DNA of 64,000 bases from Ruminococcus sp. YRD2003 (GCA_900109435.1 FNZT01000003.1:496001-560000); one strand, 5' to 3'; counted from the stretch's first letter, positions 51,181-60,148 are shown. A program made the numbers and translations. Notes: generated from the letters alone by a model not told the origin.

Positions 51181-52506
51181 TTATATCTCAAACTCCGCAA
51201 ACTCGTCCTCCGTGCTCTCCCGTGAGGTCGATGACGGCATATTCTCGGACATGATGAACTCACTGATGTTGATGTGCGGGTTCTGATAAACGATGTCGAG
51301 GAGCTCGATGAAATCACGTATTACCTCTCTCGGAGTGATGTGGCTGCCTGCACCGATACGCCCGAATTCGAGCTTGATGAATGCGACCATGTCCTCCTGT
51401 GTTATGACGCGCTCGTAGCCGAAAAGTCCCGCATGGATATCGGCGAGCTTCTCTGTCAGCACAAGCATCTCCTCATAGGTCAGCGGCGTGAGATGAATAA
51501 CAGGCGCAAGCATATCCTTCACGCCCTCTCTGCCGAATCTGCCCTCCGCGAGACGCGAACGCAGCGCCTCATAGCTGTATACACCGCGGCGTGTATCCTC
51601 GATGCACTGCGGAGTCCCGCCCATGATTATGCCGAGGTGCTTCGCCTTGCCCTGAAGAGTGTCGTTGTACATCGTGAGAATCTTCTCGTAGTTGTACTGG
51701 CGGGTTATCGCGTTCGGAATCTTGTAGATGTTGACGAGCTCGTCTATCAGTACAAGCAGACCGCCGTAGCCCGCTCTCGTCAGGAAAGCTGCGAACAGCT
51801 TGATGTACTCGTACCAGTCGTCGTCCGTGATGATGATGTTCACGCCGAGGTCGTTCTTCGCCTCAGTCTTGGTGTTGTACTCGCCGCGGAACCACTTCAC
51901 GACCTTCGCCTTGCTTTCATCGTCGCCCGCCGCATAGGAGCGGTAGTATATCGTCAGCAGTTTCGCGAAATCAAATCCGTGTACCATCTCGTTCAGCGCG
52001 GAAATGACCTCGTATATCTTCTTTTCCACCGCCTTCGAGAACTCTGTAGAATCGGTCGCAAGACCTGTATCCGCCGCAGTCTCGCTCTGCACCGAGCTTA
52101 TCCAGCGGTCGAGTATGAGCGTGAGAGCTCCGCCGTCGGGACGAGTTTTCGTCGACATATTGCGTATGAGCTCCTTGTACGTGGCAAGTCCCTGCCCCTT
52201 TGTGCCCTGTAATCTGCGCTCGGGCGAGAGGTCGGCGTCGACTACGACGAAGCCCCTGTCCATGACATGAGCACGTATCGTTTGCAGGAGGAAGCTCTTG
52301 CCGCTTCCGTACTTGCCGACTATGAAGCGGAACGAGGCTCCGCCGTCAGCGATGATGTCCACATCGTGCAGAAGAGCGTCTATCTCGACCTCTCTGCCGA
52401 CTGTGATGTACGGCAGTCCTATGCGCGGAACAACGCCGCCTTTGAGCGAATTTATGACCGCGGAGGCAATGCGCTTCGGTACCGCGGGTCTGTTATTATC
52501 AGGCAT
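51181..52506 (-). CDS. BrxD-like P-loop ATPase (DUF2791)
   Basis: 441 residues. GLPYITVGREVEIDALLHDV precedes Walker A GKYGSGKS (64-71); Walker B-like VLIDELVN follows around residue 255. The LEFGRIGAGSHITPREVIRDF stretch near the C-terminus is typical of DUF2791/BREX BrxD ATPases. Probably a DNA-linked AAA ATPase. ATG at 52506 lies after a G-rich site; the helicase starts 10 bp after its stop. Expression is with the helicase and TerB protein. Confidence 0.88.
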   Translation of the reverse strand: MPDNNRPAVPKRIASAVINSLKGGVVPRIGLPYITVGREVEIDALLHDVDIIADGGASFRFIVGKYGSGKSFLLQTIRAHVMDRGFVVVDADLSPERRLQGTKGQGLATYKELIRNMSTKTRPDGGALTLILDRWISSVQSETAADTGLATDSTEFSKAVEKKIYEVISALNEMVHGFDFAKLLTIYYRSYAAGDDESKAKVVKWFRGEYNTKTEAKNDLGVNIIITDDDWYEYIKLFAAFLTRAGYGGLLVLIDELVNIYKIPNAITRQYNYEKILTMYNDTLQGKAKHLGIIMGGTPQCIEDTRRGVYSYEALRSRLAEGRFGREGVKDMLAPVIHLTPLTYEEMLVLTEKLADIHAGLFGYERVITQEDMVAFIKLEFGRIGAGSHITPREVIRDFIELLDIVYQNPHINISEFIMSENMPSSTSRESTEDEFAEFEI

Positions 52507-52518
52507 GATATGCCCCCC

Positions 52519-54000
52519 TTATACGTAATTTCCGAGCTCGTCGGCGTAGTCTTCAATGACTTCGGGAATATCCGATGAGCAGTCTATGACAGTGTCTGCA
52601 AAAGCATCGAACAGCTTGTCGTTTATGCTGTCAGCAAGCAGAGACGGCATACTGCCGAACTCCTTCGCTGCTGCTGACCAGTCTCCGCCTTCAAGAAGCG
52701 CTCGCAGGAAGCACCTCTCTGCACCGTTGAGCGGTGAGCCCGACAACGATTCGGGCTCGGGCTCGGATATCGTCTCGGGTGCGCTGATCTCTGTCTCCTC
52801 CTCAACTATGAGCTTGTCGCGGGTGACGTCCGCTGCGGCTCTTATCCCCGCAAGCTTTGAGAGGTCTATCTCTATCCTCATTGCCTTTTCACGGCGCTTT
52901 TCCTCGTCCATTGAGTCAAGCTCGCGCTTTATCAGATCGGCTGCCGTCTTTGACACCTCCGCAGGTCGGAGCTTGTAGCGGAATTCGCTTCGTTCGCGCA
53001 TGAGATAGTCGATCATCTTCATAAGCTCGCCAAGCTTCTGATTGCGCATTCTGCTCCCGTAGTAGCGATAGCACCGCCAAATCCCGCTGCGGCAAGTGTA
53101 GGTGTGTATCGGCGAGAGCTCGAAGTCGAATGTACGCGGAGCGTTCCTCTCGTAGAATACCGCAGACTCAAAAAGGCGGCAGGTCATTTCTGTAGGGTGT
53201 CCGAAGAAGTTCTCGCAGAGCGGTTTCTTTCTGTGATCGCGGAAGAAGTCAGACATACTGCGGAATACCCGAACAGCCGCAGCTCTGAACTCCGATGCGT
53301 TTGCGATGTAGTAGCGCGACTGCTCAAACGGGTAGCCCGAGAGATGATCCAGCGCACGGAACAGCTCTTCGTCGGAGCTCTCCTGCCAGTTCAGAAGCTT
53401 CAACAGCGCCCTGTCGAACATGATATCGGGCACATCGGCGATAAGCTGCGGGTCGAGCTGCTCATATACACACAAGTCGACTGTCCAGCGCCTGAGCAGC
53501 TTTTTAAGCTCCGCATCGGTCTCTCCGTATTCGGCTGTCAGCCGCTTCAGCAGCTCCAAGCGCTCTTTAGGAGCCTCGGTTCCTATTGCGTTTATAAGCT
53601 CATAGGCACGTATGTACACGAAGGGTATCGGCGCGGACGGATACTCCCCTCTCCGCAGACGCGACCTCCATGAGAAATACCCTCGGAGCTGCTCGTTATC
53701 GAGGTCGCGGTAGGTCGGATAGTACTTCACGAAATCAGCCGTGTATTCGTAAACGTCGGTGTAGTCCTCCATGAACCTGCCCTGAGTATAAAACAGCCAA
53801 GCCGACGTCTTCCAGTAAGCCTCTGGTGTATAGGCGAGTGCTTTCATGTCCTTTATCTTCTGCGGTGTTTCGGGAGTTTTTATCTGTGAGGCGCGTTTGA
53901 TTATCGGTTGGTCGGTGTAGACCTTATCGCGGAAGGCACGGCTCCCAAGCAGCTTTTCATCATGCAGCACAGAATCAAGTATGTCTTTCACGTCCGACAT
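52519..54000 (-). CDS. TerB N- and C-terminal domain protein
   Basis: 493 residues. The TerB_N domain at about 30-240 includes AYWKTSAWLFYTQGRFMEDY and YFSWRSRLRRGEYP. A middle helical part has a charged region, and the C-terminal part AERCFLRALLEGGDWSAAAKEF resembles TerB_C. TerB domains bind membranes or metal and occur in tellurite-resistance and predicted stress or phage-response systems; the exact role is unknown. ATG at 54000 follows GGAGG at seven bases. First gene of the triad, 12 bp before the ATPase. Confidence 0.85.
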   Translation of the reverse strand: MSDVKDILDSVLHDEKLLGSRAFRDKVYTDQPIIKRASQIKTPETPQKIKDMKALAYTPEAYWKTSAWLFYTQGRFMEDYTDVYEYTADFVKYYPTYRDLDNEQLRGYFSWRSRLRRGEYPSAPIPFVYIRAYELINAIGTEAPKERLELLKRLTAEYGETDAELKKLLRRWTVDLCVYEQLDPQLIADVPDIMFDRALLKLLNWQESSDEELFRALDHLSGYPFEQSRYYIANASEFRAAAVRVFRSMSDFFRDHRKKPLCENFFGHPTEMTCRLFESAVFYERNAPRTFDFELSPIHTYTCRSGIWRCYRYYGSRMRNQKLGELMKMIDYLMRERSEFRYKLRPAEVSKTAADLIKRELDSMDEEKRREKAMRIEIDLSKLAGIRAAADVTRDKLIVEEETEISAPETISEPEPESLSGSPLNGAERCFLRALLEGGDWSAAAKEFGSMPSLLADSINDKLFDAFADTVIDCSSDIPEVIEDYADELGNYV

Positions 54001-54033
54001 TTTCACGCCTCCTTTTCAGTATCGTTACCCTTT

Positions 54034-54062
54034 ATTATACCACATTATACAGATAATAGCAA
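54034..54062 (-). promoter_or_regulatory. SigA-type promoter of the TerB-BrxD-helicase unit
   Basis: Minus strand TTGCTA, 17 bp, TATAAT. Its -35 is 18 bp from the -35 of the divergent promoter, so both could share one regulator. Confidence 0.75.
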
Positions 54063-54080
54063 GCCGTGCGGGAAAAATCC

Positions 54081-54109
54081 TTGACAAAATCGGGCATTTG
54101 TTGTATAAT
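54081..54109 (+). promoter_or_regulatory. Consensus SigA-type promoter of the divergent membrane-protein gene
   Basis: TTGACA, 17 bp, TATAAT on the plus strand. Confidence 0.85.
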
Positions 54110-54133
54110 TGCTTTGTTGATAAATGAAGATAC

Positions 54134-54153
54134 AGGCGGACCGAAGTCCGCCT
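54134..54153 (+). other. Hairpin in the 5' leader of the membrane-protein gene
   Basis: Perfect 8-bp stem AGGCGGAC / GTCCGCCT with CGAA tetraloop, followed by TTTG. It could be a weak terminator/attenuator or an mRNA stabiliser 15 bp before the ribosome site. Confidence 0.65.
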
Positions 54154-54174
54154 TTGTACTTGTACGGAGGTACT

Positions 54175-55083
54175 ATGAAGGATAAGGATAAAAACAGCTC
54201 CGCCGCCCGCGAGGACGATAAGCTCCACATCTCAAAAAGCGTCTTCCAGACCTCGAAGGAGATGCAGGAGAAAGCTGACGAAGAAGCCCGCCTCAAACGC
54301 GAAGAGGCACAGCGGAAATACATGGAGCGCCGAAAAAAAGCTGCCGAAGAACACGACAGGCGTCTCGAGCAGGAGCGTCTTGAGCTGCTCAAACTGAAAT
54401 CAGGTGTGATAGACGAGAGCGAGACCGTTCAAGAGGAGGAGCCCGAAGAGGTCAAGCGGTCACTGCTGCAAAGATTCAGCAGCTTCCTGTACCTCAACAA
54501 GTGGTGGCTCGGTATCGCTTGTGTGCTCGTGTTCATAGGGGGGCTGCTCGTGTATGACCTTGCTTCAAAGCCGCGTCCTGATATGATAGTCCTGATGATA
54601 GGCATGAATCAGGAGCTCGGCGAACAATCGGAGCTCGAAGACTACCTCTCGCGTTTCACTCCTGACAATAATAATAACGGTAAACAGTTCGCCTCATTGT
54701 ACTATATCCCCTACACAGGCGTAGAAAAGGAGGACTTCATCAACAGCGTGCCGCAGAAACTCACCGCCGAATTGCAGAATTCGGATTCAGTCATCATCAT
54801 CGGCAACAAAAATCTCGGCGGCGTTATCAATCTCGAAGATACACTCGTTGACCTGTCGGAGCTGTACCCAGATAATCCGCACGTTGACAAGTACAAGTTC
54901 ATGCTCGCGGATACCGATTTCGCTGAAAAGGTCGGCGTGGACAAGTCAGACATCAGCAGCGACTGGTTCATCGCTATACGCAAGCCGCAGGAGCTCATAT
55001 ACTCAAAAAAGGAAAAAATGCAGGAGACCTACGATAAGGACTTCGCTGCATTTGACGCCATAATCCAAGACCTGAGCGAGTAA
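54175..55083 (+). CDS. Coiled-coil single-pass membrane protein of unknown function
   Basis: 302 residues. A highly charged N-terminal coiled coil (about 10-100, rich in Glu, Lys, Arg) is followed by one membrane helix at about 115-137 (WWLGIACVLVFIGGLLVYDL) and an extracytoplasmic domain without a family I recognise. The outside domain contains VVINLEDTLVDLSELYPDN-type strands. ATG at 54175 with GGAGG four bases upstream; an in-frame ATG at 54124 has no ribosome site. Divergent from, and sharing control DNA with, the TerB-BrxD-helicase genes, which hints at a link. Confidence 0.8.
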   Translation: MKDKDKNSSAAREDDKLHISKSVFQTSKEMQEKADEEARLKREEAQRKYMERRKKAAEEHDRRLEQERLELLKLKSGVIDESETVQEEEPEEVKRSLLQRFSSFLYLNKWWLGIACVLVFIGGLLVYDLASKPRPDMIVLMIGMNQELGEQSELEDYLSRFTPDNNNNGKQFASLYYIPYTGVEKEDFINSVPQKLTAELQNSDSVIIIGNKNLGGVINLEDTLVDLSELYPDNPHVDKYKFMLADTDFAEKVGVDKSDISSDWFIAIRKPQELIYSKKEKMQETYDKDFAAFDAIIQDLSE

Positions 55084-55128
55084 ACGAAAAGGACGTCAAG
55101 CCGTGCGGCTTTGACGTCATTTTCGTTT
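55083..55128. terminator. Bidirectional terminator between convergent genes
   Basis: Stem GACGTCAAGCC / GGCTTTGACGTC with outer AACGAAAA / TTTTCGTT, giving T-rich tails on both strands. It lies between the plus-strand membrane gene and the minus-strand PF06541 gene. Confidence 0.9.
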
Positions 55129-55930
55129 ATTCGGTCTTGGTGTCCTTCTTGCCTGCCTTCTTCGGCAGCTTCGACTTTATCGCTTCAAACTGAACTTTCA
55201 GCGGCTTCGGATTAGCTATCTTCAGCTTTGGGAAGGCGTGCTCCAGTCGTCTGCCGACACGGCTGCGCTGTGAGGCGAGTTCCTTATACTTCGCGCGAAG
55301 CTCCTCTGCGCGTTTGCGAAGCTGTACCGTCTTATCGTTGATGTCGCCGCTCTTGTCGTGTATCGCATCAACACCAACGAAAAGCTTCCTGCCCGTTTTG
55401 TCCGATATCTTGCGCATTTCCAGAGATATATTCTCCAGCAGGCGCAAACGCCGCTTGATGTGCATGATCCCCATTACCGTGATGACGAGGTCGCTCGTGA
55501 AGCCGACGTATATCACCGCCATCACGACGATCCCTGCGGTGAACGGTATGAGGTCGACAAGCCTCTCTATCGTGGGATGTATGAGACGTACCGTGACAAG
55601 GCACGCCACTCCCCACAGGAGCGAGAATTTCATGCAGATGTAGCCCTTTACGTTGAATCTTTCATTGGAGTAGTCCCACCAGTGCTGGTGGAATATCTTC
55701 TCGAGGACGTAGCCCGTAACAAGCTCCAGCGAAGAGGTCAGCACAACCGAGCCGATGTACAACAGTATCACCGTTTCTCGAAGCGGATAGAGAGCGAGAG
55801 TGACGATTATCACTCCCACGCCGTATATCGGACAGTAAGGTCCGCCAAGAAAGCCGCGGTTGATGAACGTGCCGTGTTCGACAGCCTGATACGTCACCTC
55901 AAGACACCAACCTAGAAACGCATATATCAC
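55127..55930 (-). CDS. PF06541 putative ABC-transporter type IV / CmpB-like membrane protein
   Basis: At least 267 residues: four to five hydrophobic segments with FLGWCLEVTYQAVEHGTFINRGFLGGPYCPIYGVGV, the family signature, then a Lys/Arg-rich coiled C-terminal part. The annotated start is GTG at 55930, but no ribosome site precedes it. The frame stays open another 16 codons with no ATG, GTG or TTG, coding a hydrophobic start seen in homologues (YSVYQLLWFFVIY). A GGGGGAG sits just before ATT (55969) and ATC (55966), so a non-standard start is possible. Function unknown. Confidence 0.82.
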   Translation of the reverse strand: MIYAFLGWCLEVTYQAVEHGTFINRGFLGGPYCPIYGVGVIIVTLALYPLRETVILLYIGSVVLTSSLELVTGYVLEKIFHQHWWDYSNERFNVKGYICMKFSLLWGVACLVTVRLIHPTIERLVDLIPFTAGIVVMAVIYVGFTSDLVITVMGIMHIKRRLRLLENISLEMRKISDKTGRKLFVGVDAIHDKSGDINDKTVQLRKRAEELRAKYKELASQRSRVGRRLEHAFPKLKIANPKPLKVQFEAIKSKLPKKAGKKDTKTE

Positions 55931-55978
55931 GAAGAACCACAGCAGCTGGTAAACTGAGTAAACGATAATTACTCCCCC

Positions 55979-56650
55979 TTAGAAGCCCAGCTCTTCGCCT
56001 ACGATTATGACCTTGATGCGTCCCTTGTGACGCTGCTGTGCGGATATGAGATAGTTGCAGCAGATGCGTCCGTCGCCGCCGCAGCCGTCGCTGATTCGGT
56101 GGTCAGACTTCTTCAGCGATATGCACTCGCCCGTCTTTGCACAGGGAGTATCACAATCAAGGCGCAGGCAGTTCGGAGGAGCTGCTTCGTTCTTTACGCG
56201 AACCTCAGCCTCAGTGAGATCACGGACTATTTTGTTGTATCCTGCGATAACGATGACGGAATCAGGTCCGTAAGCAATAGCAGCTATGCGGTTGCTGTTT
56301 CCATCGACATTATAGAGCACACCGTCCTCGGTGACAGCATTGGTGCTCGTGATGTAGACGTCAGCGGAAAAAGCTGCCCTGTAGACCGCCTTGATCTCCT
56401 CGGGAGTAGTCGCCTTCGAGCGGTCGATATAGTTGTATCTGCCCGAATTGAGAACCGAAGGTATCCCGCACTCCTTCATCGACTCGCTGCCGCCGTGGGT
56501 AACGGTGCAGCCCTCGGGCATAAGCTTCTCTACAAGCGGACAGACATCGGCTGCTGTAGGTACATAGTAGAACTCCATATTGTTCTTTTTCAGATTCTCT
56601 CCAACCTTGTTTATACGTTTTTCTATTATCTTTTTCTTATTATCATTCAT
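55979..56650 (-). CDS. LUD (lactate-utilisation, DUF162) domain protein
   Basis: 223 residues. The LutC/YkgG-type core has MPEGCTVTHGGSESMKECGIP, STNAVTEDGVLYNVDGNSNRIAAIAYGP and a conserved PPNCLRLDCDTPCAKTGECI Cys cluster near the C-terminus. Not accompanied by LutA/B iron-sulfur partners, so a role in lactate oxidation is doubtful. ATG at 56650 follows GGAGAG at five bases; the longer frame to 56668 has none. Confidence 0.85.
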   Translation of the reverse strand: MNDNKKKIIEKRINKVGENLKKNNMEFYYVPTAADVCPLVEKLMPEGCTVTHGGSESMKECGIPSVLNSGRYNYIDRSKATTPEEIKAVYRAAFSADVYITSTNAVTEDGVLYNVDGNSNRIAAIAYGPDSVIVIAGYNKIVRDLTEAEVRVKNEAAPPNCLRLDCDTPCAKTGECISLKKSDHRISDGCGGDGRICCNYLISAQQRHKGRIKVIIVGEELGF

Positions 56651-56672
56651 GGTTACTCTCCTGCTCAAAACT

Positions 56673-56700
56673 ATGCGGAGCCATATGGCTCCGCATTTTT
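56673..56700. terminator. Palindromic terminator after hpf
   Basis: 24-bp perfect palindrome formed by ATGCGGAGCC and GGCTCCGCAT around ATAT. T-tail is stronger on the plus strand, and AGTTTTG on the minus strand. It lies 12 bp after the hpf stop. Confidence 0.75.
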
Positions 56701-56711
56701 GATATTACTTG

Positions 56712-57239
56712 TTAATCGTTGTCAGGCTCAAGAAGAGCGTAGTTGCCGTCGTCACGCTTGTATACGACGTTGATAACACCTGTGTCCGCATTCAGGAACA
56801 TGAAGAACTCGTGGCTCAGCAGGTTCATCTGGAGGATAGCCTCCTCTACATTCATCGGACGGAGCTTGAACTTCTTGTCCTTGATTATCTCGTAGTCGGT
56901 TATCTCCTCTACGGGCTCGGTGAAAGCCTCCTTGAAGGCTGTATCCTTCAGCTTCTTTTCGACCCTCGTCTTGTTCTTGCGTATCTGACGGATTATCTTG
57001 TCAATCGCGTCGTCAAGAGCGACTGCCTTATCCTCGGCAGAACGCTCGGCGCGGTAGATCATACTGTTGTATTTCACTGTAAGCTCAAGAACTATCTTGT
57101 TCTTTATCTCTGACATTACGATCTTTGCGTCTGCCTCATCTCCGAAGAATTTTCCGAGTCTCTGTGCTATCCTTGTTTCGGCGTGTTCTGTGAAGTTCTG
57201 TGGAATCTGCATTTTCTTAGCTGTTATGGTTGTTTTCAT
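56712..57239 (-). CDS. hpf: Long-form ribosome hibernation promoting factor
   Basis: 175 residues. The N-terminal S30AE domain (about 1-100) binds the 30S decoding site, and the C-terminal dimerisation domain (about 120-175, KKFKLRPMNVEEAILQMNLLSHEFFMFLN) is diagnostic of the long form that joins 70S ribosomes into 100S dimers. Single-gene unit with promoter at 57294-57322. Confidence 0.96.
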   Translation of the reverse strand: MKTTITAKKMQIPQNFTEHAETRIAQRLGKFFGDEADAKIVMSEIKNKIVLELTVKYNSMIYRAERSAEDKAVALDDAIDKIIRQIRKNKTRVEKKLKDTAFKEAFTEPVEEITDYEIIKDKKFKLRPMNVEEAILQMNLLSHEFFMFLNADTGVINVVYKRDDGNYALLEPDND

Positions 57240-57293
57240 AGAGTGATGGCCTCCTTGATAAGCTCTCTTATGAGAACTTTATTTTATGGTTAT

Positions 57294-57322
57294 ATTATAC
57301 CATAAAAATATCGAGTTTACAA
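57294..57322 (-). promoter_or_regulatory. SigA-type promoter of hpf
   Basis: Minus strand TTGTAA, 17 bp, TATAAT, 55 bp before the start codon. Confidence 0.75.
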
Positions 57323-57387
57323 GTGAATTTTGTTAATTTTGTTAAAGTTGTACAGCTAAAGGGTTCATTTTTGTAAGATTTAACAAA

Positions 57388-58743
57388 TTACGAGTACAGC
57401 GCATTGAGCATTGTCGTCAGTATCTGCTCCGCTGATACGGGTGTGCTGTACTTATTCTCCAGCACAACGCAGAAGGCTATCGGGTGAGATTCGTCGTCCA
57501 CAAAGCCCACGAGCAGTGCATTCTCCTCTGCACCTTCTTTGACCTGCGCAGTGCCGCTCTTGATTCCGATATCGTATCCAGGTACCTGCCAGCCGTAGTT
57601 GTTCGCACCGTTTGTCTTGAGCATCTGTCTGACGGTTGATGCGGTCGACGGCGTGAAGAGCTGCTTGCTGTATTCGGTATCCGCTTCCTTTTTGACTTTG
57701 CCGTCCACATCCGTGACCTTGGAGATAATGTACGGCATGGTCATTTTACCGGTGGAATTGGCTATGGCGCTCTGCCACATCATCAGCTGCATCGGGCTCA
57801 CGAGCGTGTCACCCTGTCCTATACAGCCCCACTGGGTGATGAAGTCGCCTGTGTCTGTGAGCGTCGTGGAAGCGCGCTCACACTGTATGCCGTCGATATC
57901 GAAGTATCTCATATCCTCGCCGTTTATCGCGTAGCCGAGCTTCTCATACTGCGACTTTATGCGGTCAAGCGGCATATCGGAGTCCTGTATCAGCTGTGCG
58001 AAGAACGGGTTGCAGCTGTTCTCGATCGCCTGCTGGATATTCTGGTCGCCGTGTCCCCACGACTGGTGGCAGTCGATATTCTTGCCCTCTGCGTTCACGA
58101 ATGAGCCCGTGCAGCTGTATGTCTTGGAGAAAAGACGCTCCCTGCCCATAATTTCGAGAGCGGATATCACCGTTGAGACCTTCTGCGTCGAGCCTGGGAC
58201 CGTCCCATACATCACCTTAGACATCAGCGTACCTGATTCCATGCTGTCAATGTCGGCGTAACCGCGCGTAACATCGAGCGACGGCAGGCTCGTGCAGACG
58301 AGCAGCTCACCTGTTTTGTAGTTGTATGCGCACGCACAGCCCTTTGCACCCATATAGGCGTTATAGACCGCACGGTTGGCATCGTGGTCGAGGGTCGTGT
58401 ATATCGCAGCTTTGCCGCCCTTTTCCACAAGTCCCGACGAAAAGCTGTAGTTGTTGAGACAGTCGATGTTCCGTGCTACAAGAGTATTATCCATTTGTCC
58501 CTTGTCGTCGCCGATGAGGTTGCCGACGTCTGTGAAGTAGCCGTCGGGGTACTGTCCCCTTCCCGAGCCGTCAAACAGCACGTCGCCGCGCCTGTCGTAG
58601 ACCATGCCGAGACGGTGGTCATCCGAATTCATCATATAAAATGACGCCTCGCGGTTGATCTTTATGACGAGCACTACCATCCCCACAAGGAATATGCTCA
58701 GGAAGAGCGTGATAATATGCTGGCATCTCTTGATACTTTTCAT
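57388..58743 (-). CDS. Penicillin-binding protein 2 (transpeptidase)
   Basis: 451 residues. One N-terminal membrane helix (about 8-28), a small dimerisation part, then a transpeptidase domain with S185-T-Q-K188, SCN at 241-243 and KSGTAQ at 395. No glycosyltransferase domain, so class B. It follows the FtsW/RodA gene by 10 bp, as its dedicated polymerase partner. Similar to actinobacterial and clostridial PbpA, used in elongation or sporulation cell-wall synthesis. Confidence 0.93.
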   Translation of the reverse strand: MKSIKRCQHIITLFLSIFLVGMVVLVIKINREASFYMMNSDDHRLGMVYDRRGDVLFDGSGRGQYPDGYFTDVGNLIGDDKGQMDNTLVARNIDCLNNYSFSSGLVEKGGKAAIYTTLDHDANRAVYNAYMGAKGCACAYNYKTGELLVCTSLPSLDVTRGYADIDSMESGTLMSKVMYGTVPGSTQKVSTVISALEIMGRERLFSKTYSCTGSFVNAEGKNIDCHQSWGHGDQNIQQAIENSCNPFFAQLIQDSDMPLDRIKSQYEKLGYAINGEDMRYFDIDGIQCERASTTLTDTGDFITQWGCIGQGDTLVSPMQLMMWQSAIANSTGKMTMPYIISKVTDVDGKVKKEADTEYSKQLFTPSTASTVRQMLKTNGANNYGWQVPGYDIGIKSGTAQVKEGAEENALLVGFVDDESHPIAFCVVLENKYSTPVSAEQILTTMLNALYS

Positions 58744-58753
58744 TGCTCATCCC

Positions 58754-60148
58754 TCACTTTCTTCTGTCCGTCAGCGTGTAGCTGACAGGCGGCTGCTGAG
58801 GTACATCCTGCCGCGGAGGAAGCAGCTGAGGCTGCTGCGGAGGTACGGGCTGCATCTGCTGGCTCGGGACGGGCTGCGGCTTTTTCTGCTCCTGCTTCTT
58901 TTTCTTAGGAGCCTTGAAGGCAGGCGACTGCGCAGCAACGAGCATTCCCGCCATAAGTCCGCTGACGACCATTGACGTTCCGCCCATTGATATGAACGGC
59001 AGCGTTACTCCGGTAAAAGGGATCATATTGCATGAGCCAAATATGTTGAGCGCCATCTGCACTGAGAATGCCGCTGCTATGCCAGCGCACATCGAGCCGT
59101 GGTAGTACGAGCGCGGCGGGTTCACAAGCGGTATTGCCATTATCATCAGCAGCACAAATACCGACATTACCGAGAAAAGCAGTCCCCACTCCTCGCTGAT
59201 GGTGGCGAAGACAATATCGCTGTTGTAGGCGAACACATTGTGCAGGAAGCCGTGCCCGGGTCGCTTGCCGAACCAGCCGCCGTCGGCAATGCCGATGAGA
59301 GCCTGCGCCTGCTGGTATCCGTGACCGTTCTTGTCGTTCCATACGTCAACAAAAAGGCGGTCGCGGACATAAGGCGGAGCTACGATGATACCTATGACGG
59401 CAAGCACCGCGAGTGCAGCTACTGCTATGATTATCGGCTTTTTCGAGTACTTGCCCTTGGGATAGCATATCCTGAGCAGAAAGCCCGAAACGTATATCGC
59501 ACCGAAAGTCGGGATGCTTCCGAGGTCGCGGCACCACCACTGGAACAGGCATACCCCAGCGACGATACCGAAGAGTATCAGGTTCTCATATACGACGTTG
59601 AAGCAAAGGAGCTTGTGCTTCTTCTGCTGCTCGGTGACGGATGTCGCGCACGCGAGCACAAGCAGGGGCTTTATGAACTCAGACGGCTGTACAGAGGTCG
59701 ACTCACCGAGCGATATCCACATACTTCGGCTGCCCGTGAAAAGGAGGATAACACCCATAAGTATGCCGATGCCTATCCATATGAACTTGCGCTTGTCCTC
59801 TATCCAGCGGTGGTCACGGCAGGCGAAATATCCTATCCTGCACGCGATGAGTGCAGCGATCATCGTGATGAAGTGCTTGAAGCGGAATTCCACACCGCCG
59901 AAGCAGGACTGGAAGATCAAGCCCATATTCAATATCAGTATGAGCATGAAGTCGACCGCATAGGTCTGCTGCTTGAAGAACGGCAGTATTATGAAGTATA
60001 CGGCATCGAGCCCGATGACTGCCGCCATGAGCACGATTACGGCGTTGACGTCGTCATAGCTGCCGTTGTAAAAGACGCTGAAAAGCATAGCTCCGTGCGC
60101 GAGGAGCACGAATATACACGAAAAAACGTAAGCGAGGGGGTTACTCAA
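58754..60148 (-). CDS. FtsW/RodA/SpoVE family peptidoglycan polymerase
   Basis: 464 residues with about ten membrane helices and family sequence GESTSVQPSEFIKPLLVLACA and NDKNGHGYQQAQALIGIADGG. The tail is rich in Pro and Gln (about 410-455). The start is TTG at 60148, overlapping the FHA gene stop (ATTGA), with GGAGG eight bases upstream; a frame extending to 60286 lies inside the FHA gene. Polymerises lipid II with the PBP encoded next. Whether it is RodA, FtsW or SpoVE is not certain. Confidence 0.92.
   Translation of the reverse strand: MSNPLAYVFSCIFVLLAHGAMLFSVFYNGSYDDVNAVIVLMAAVIGLDAVYFIILPFFKQQTYAVDFMLILILNMGLIFQSCFGGVEFRFKHFITMIAALIACRIGYFACRDHRWIEDKRKFIWIGIGILMGVILLFTGSRSMWISLGESTSVQPSEFIKPLLVLACATSVTEQQKKHKLLCFNVVYENLILFGIVAGVCLFQWWCRDLGSIPTFGAIYVSGFLLRICYPKGKYSKKPIIIAVAALAVLAVIGIIVAPPYVRDRLFVDVWNDKNGHGYQQAQALIGIADGGWFGKRPGHGFLHNVFAYNSDIVFATISEEWGLLFSVMSVFVLLMIMAIPLVNPPRSYYHGSMCAGIAAAFSVQMALNIFGSCNMIPFTGVTLPFISMGGTSMVVSGLMAGMLVAAQSPAFKAPKKKKQEQKKPQPVPSQQMQPVPPQQPQLLPPRQDVPQQPPVSYTLTDRRK

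Noticed and set aside
48934-54000. A complete BREX system
   Set aside because: No pglX, pglZ, brxA, brxB or brxL genes in the flanks; only helicase- and ATPase-like parts are found.
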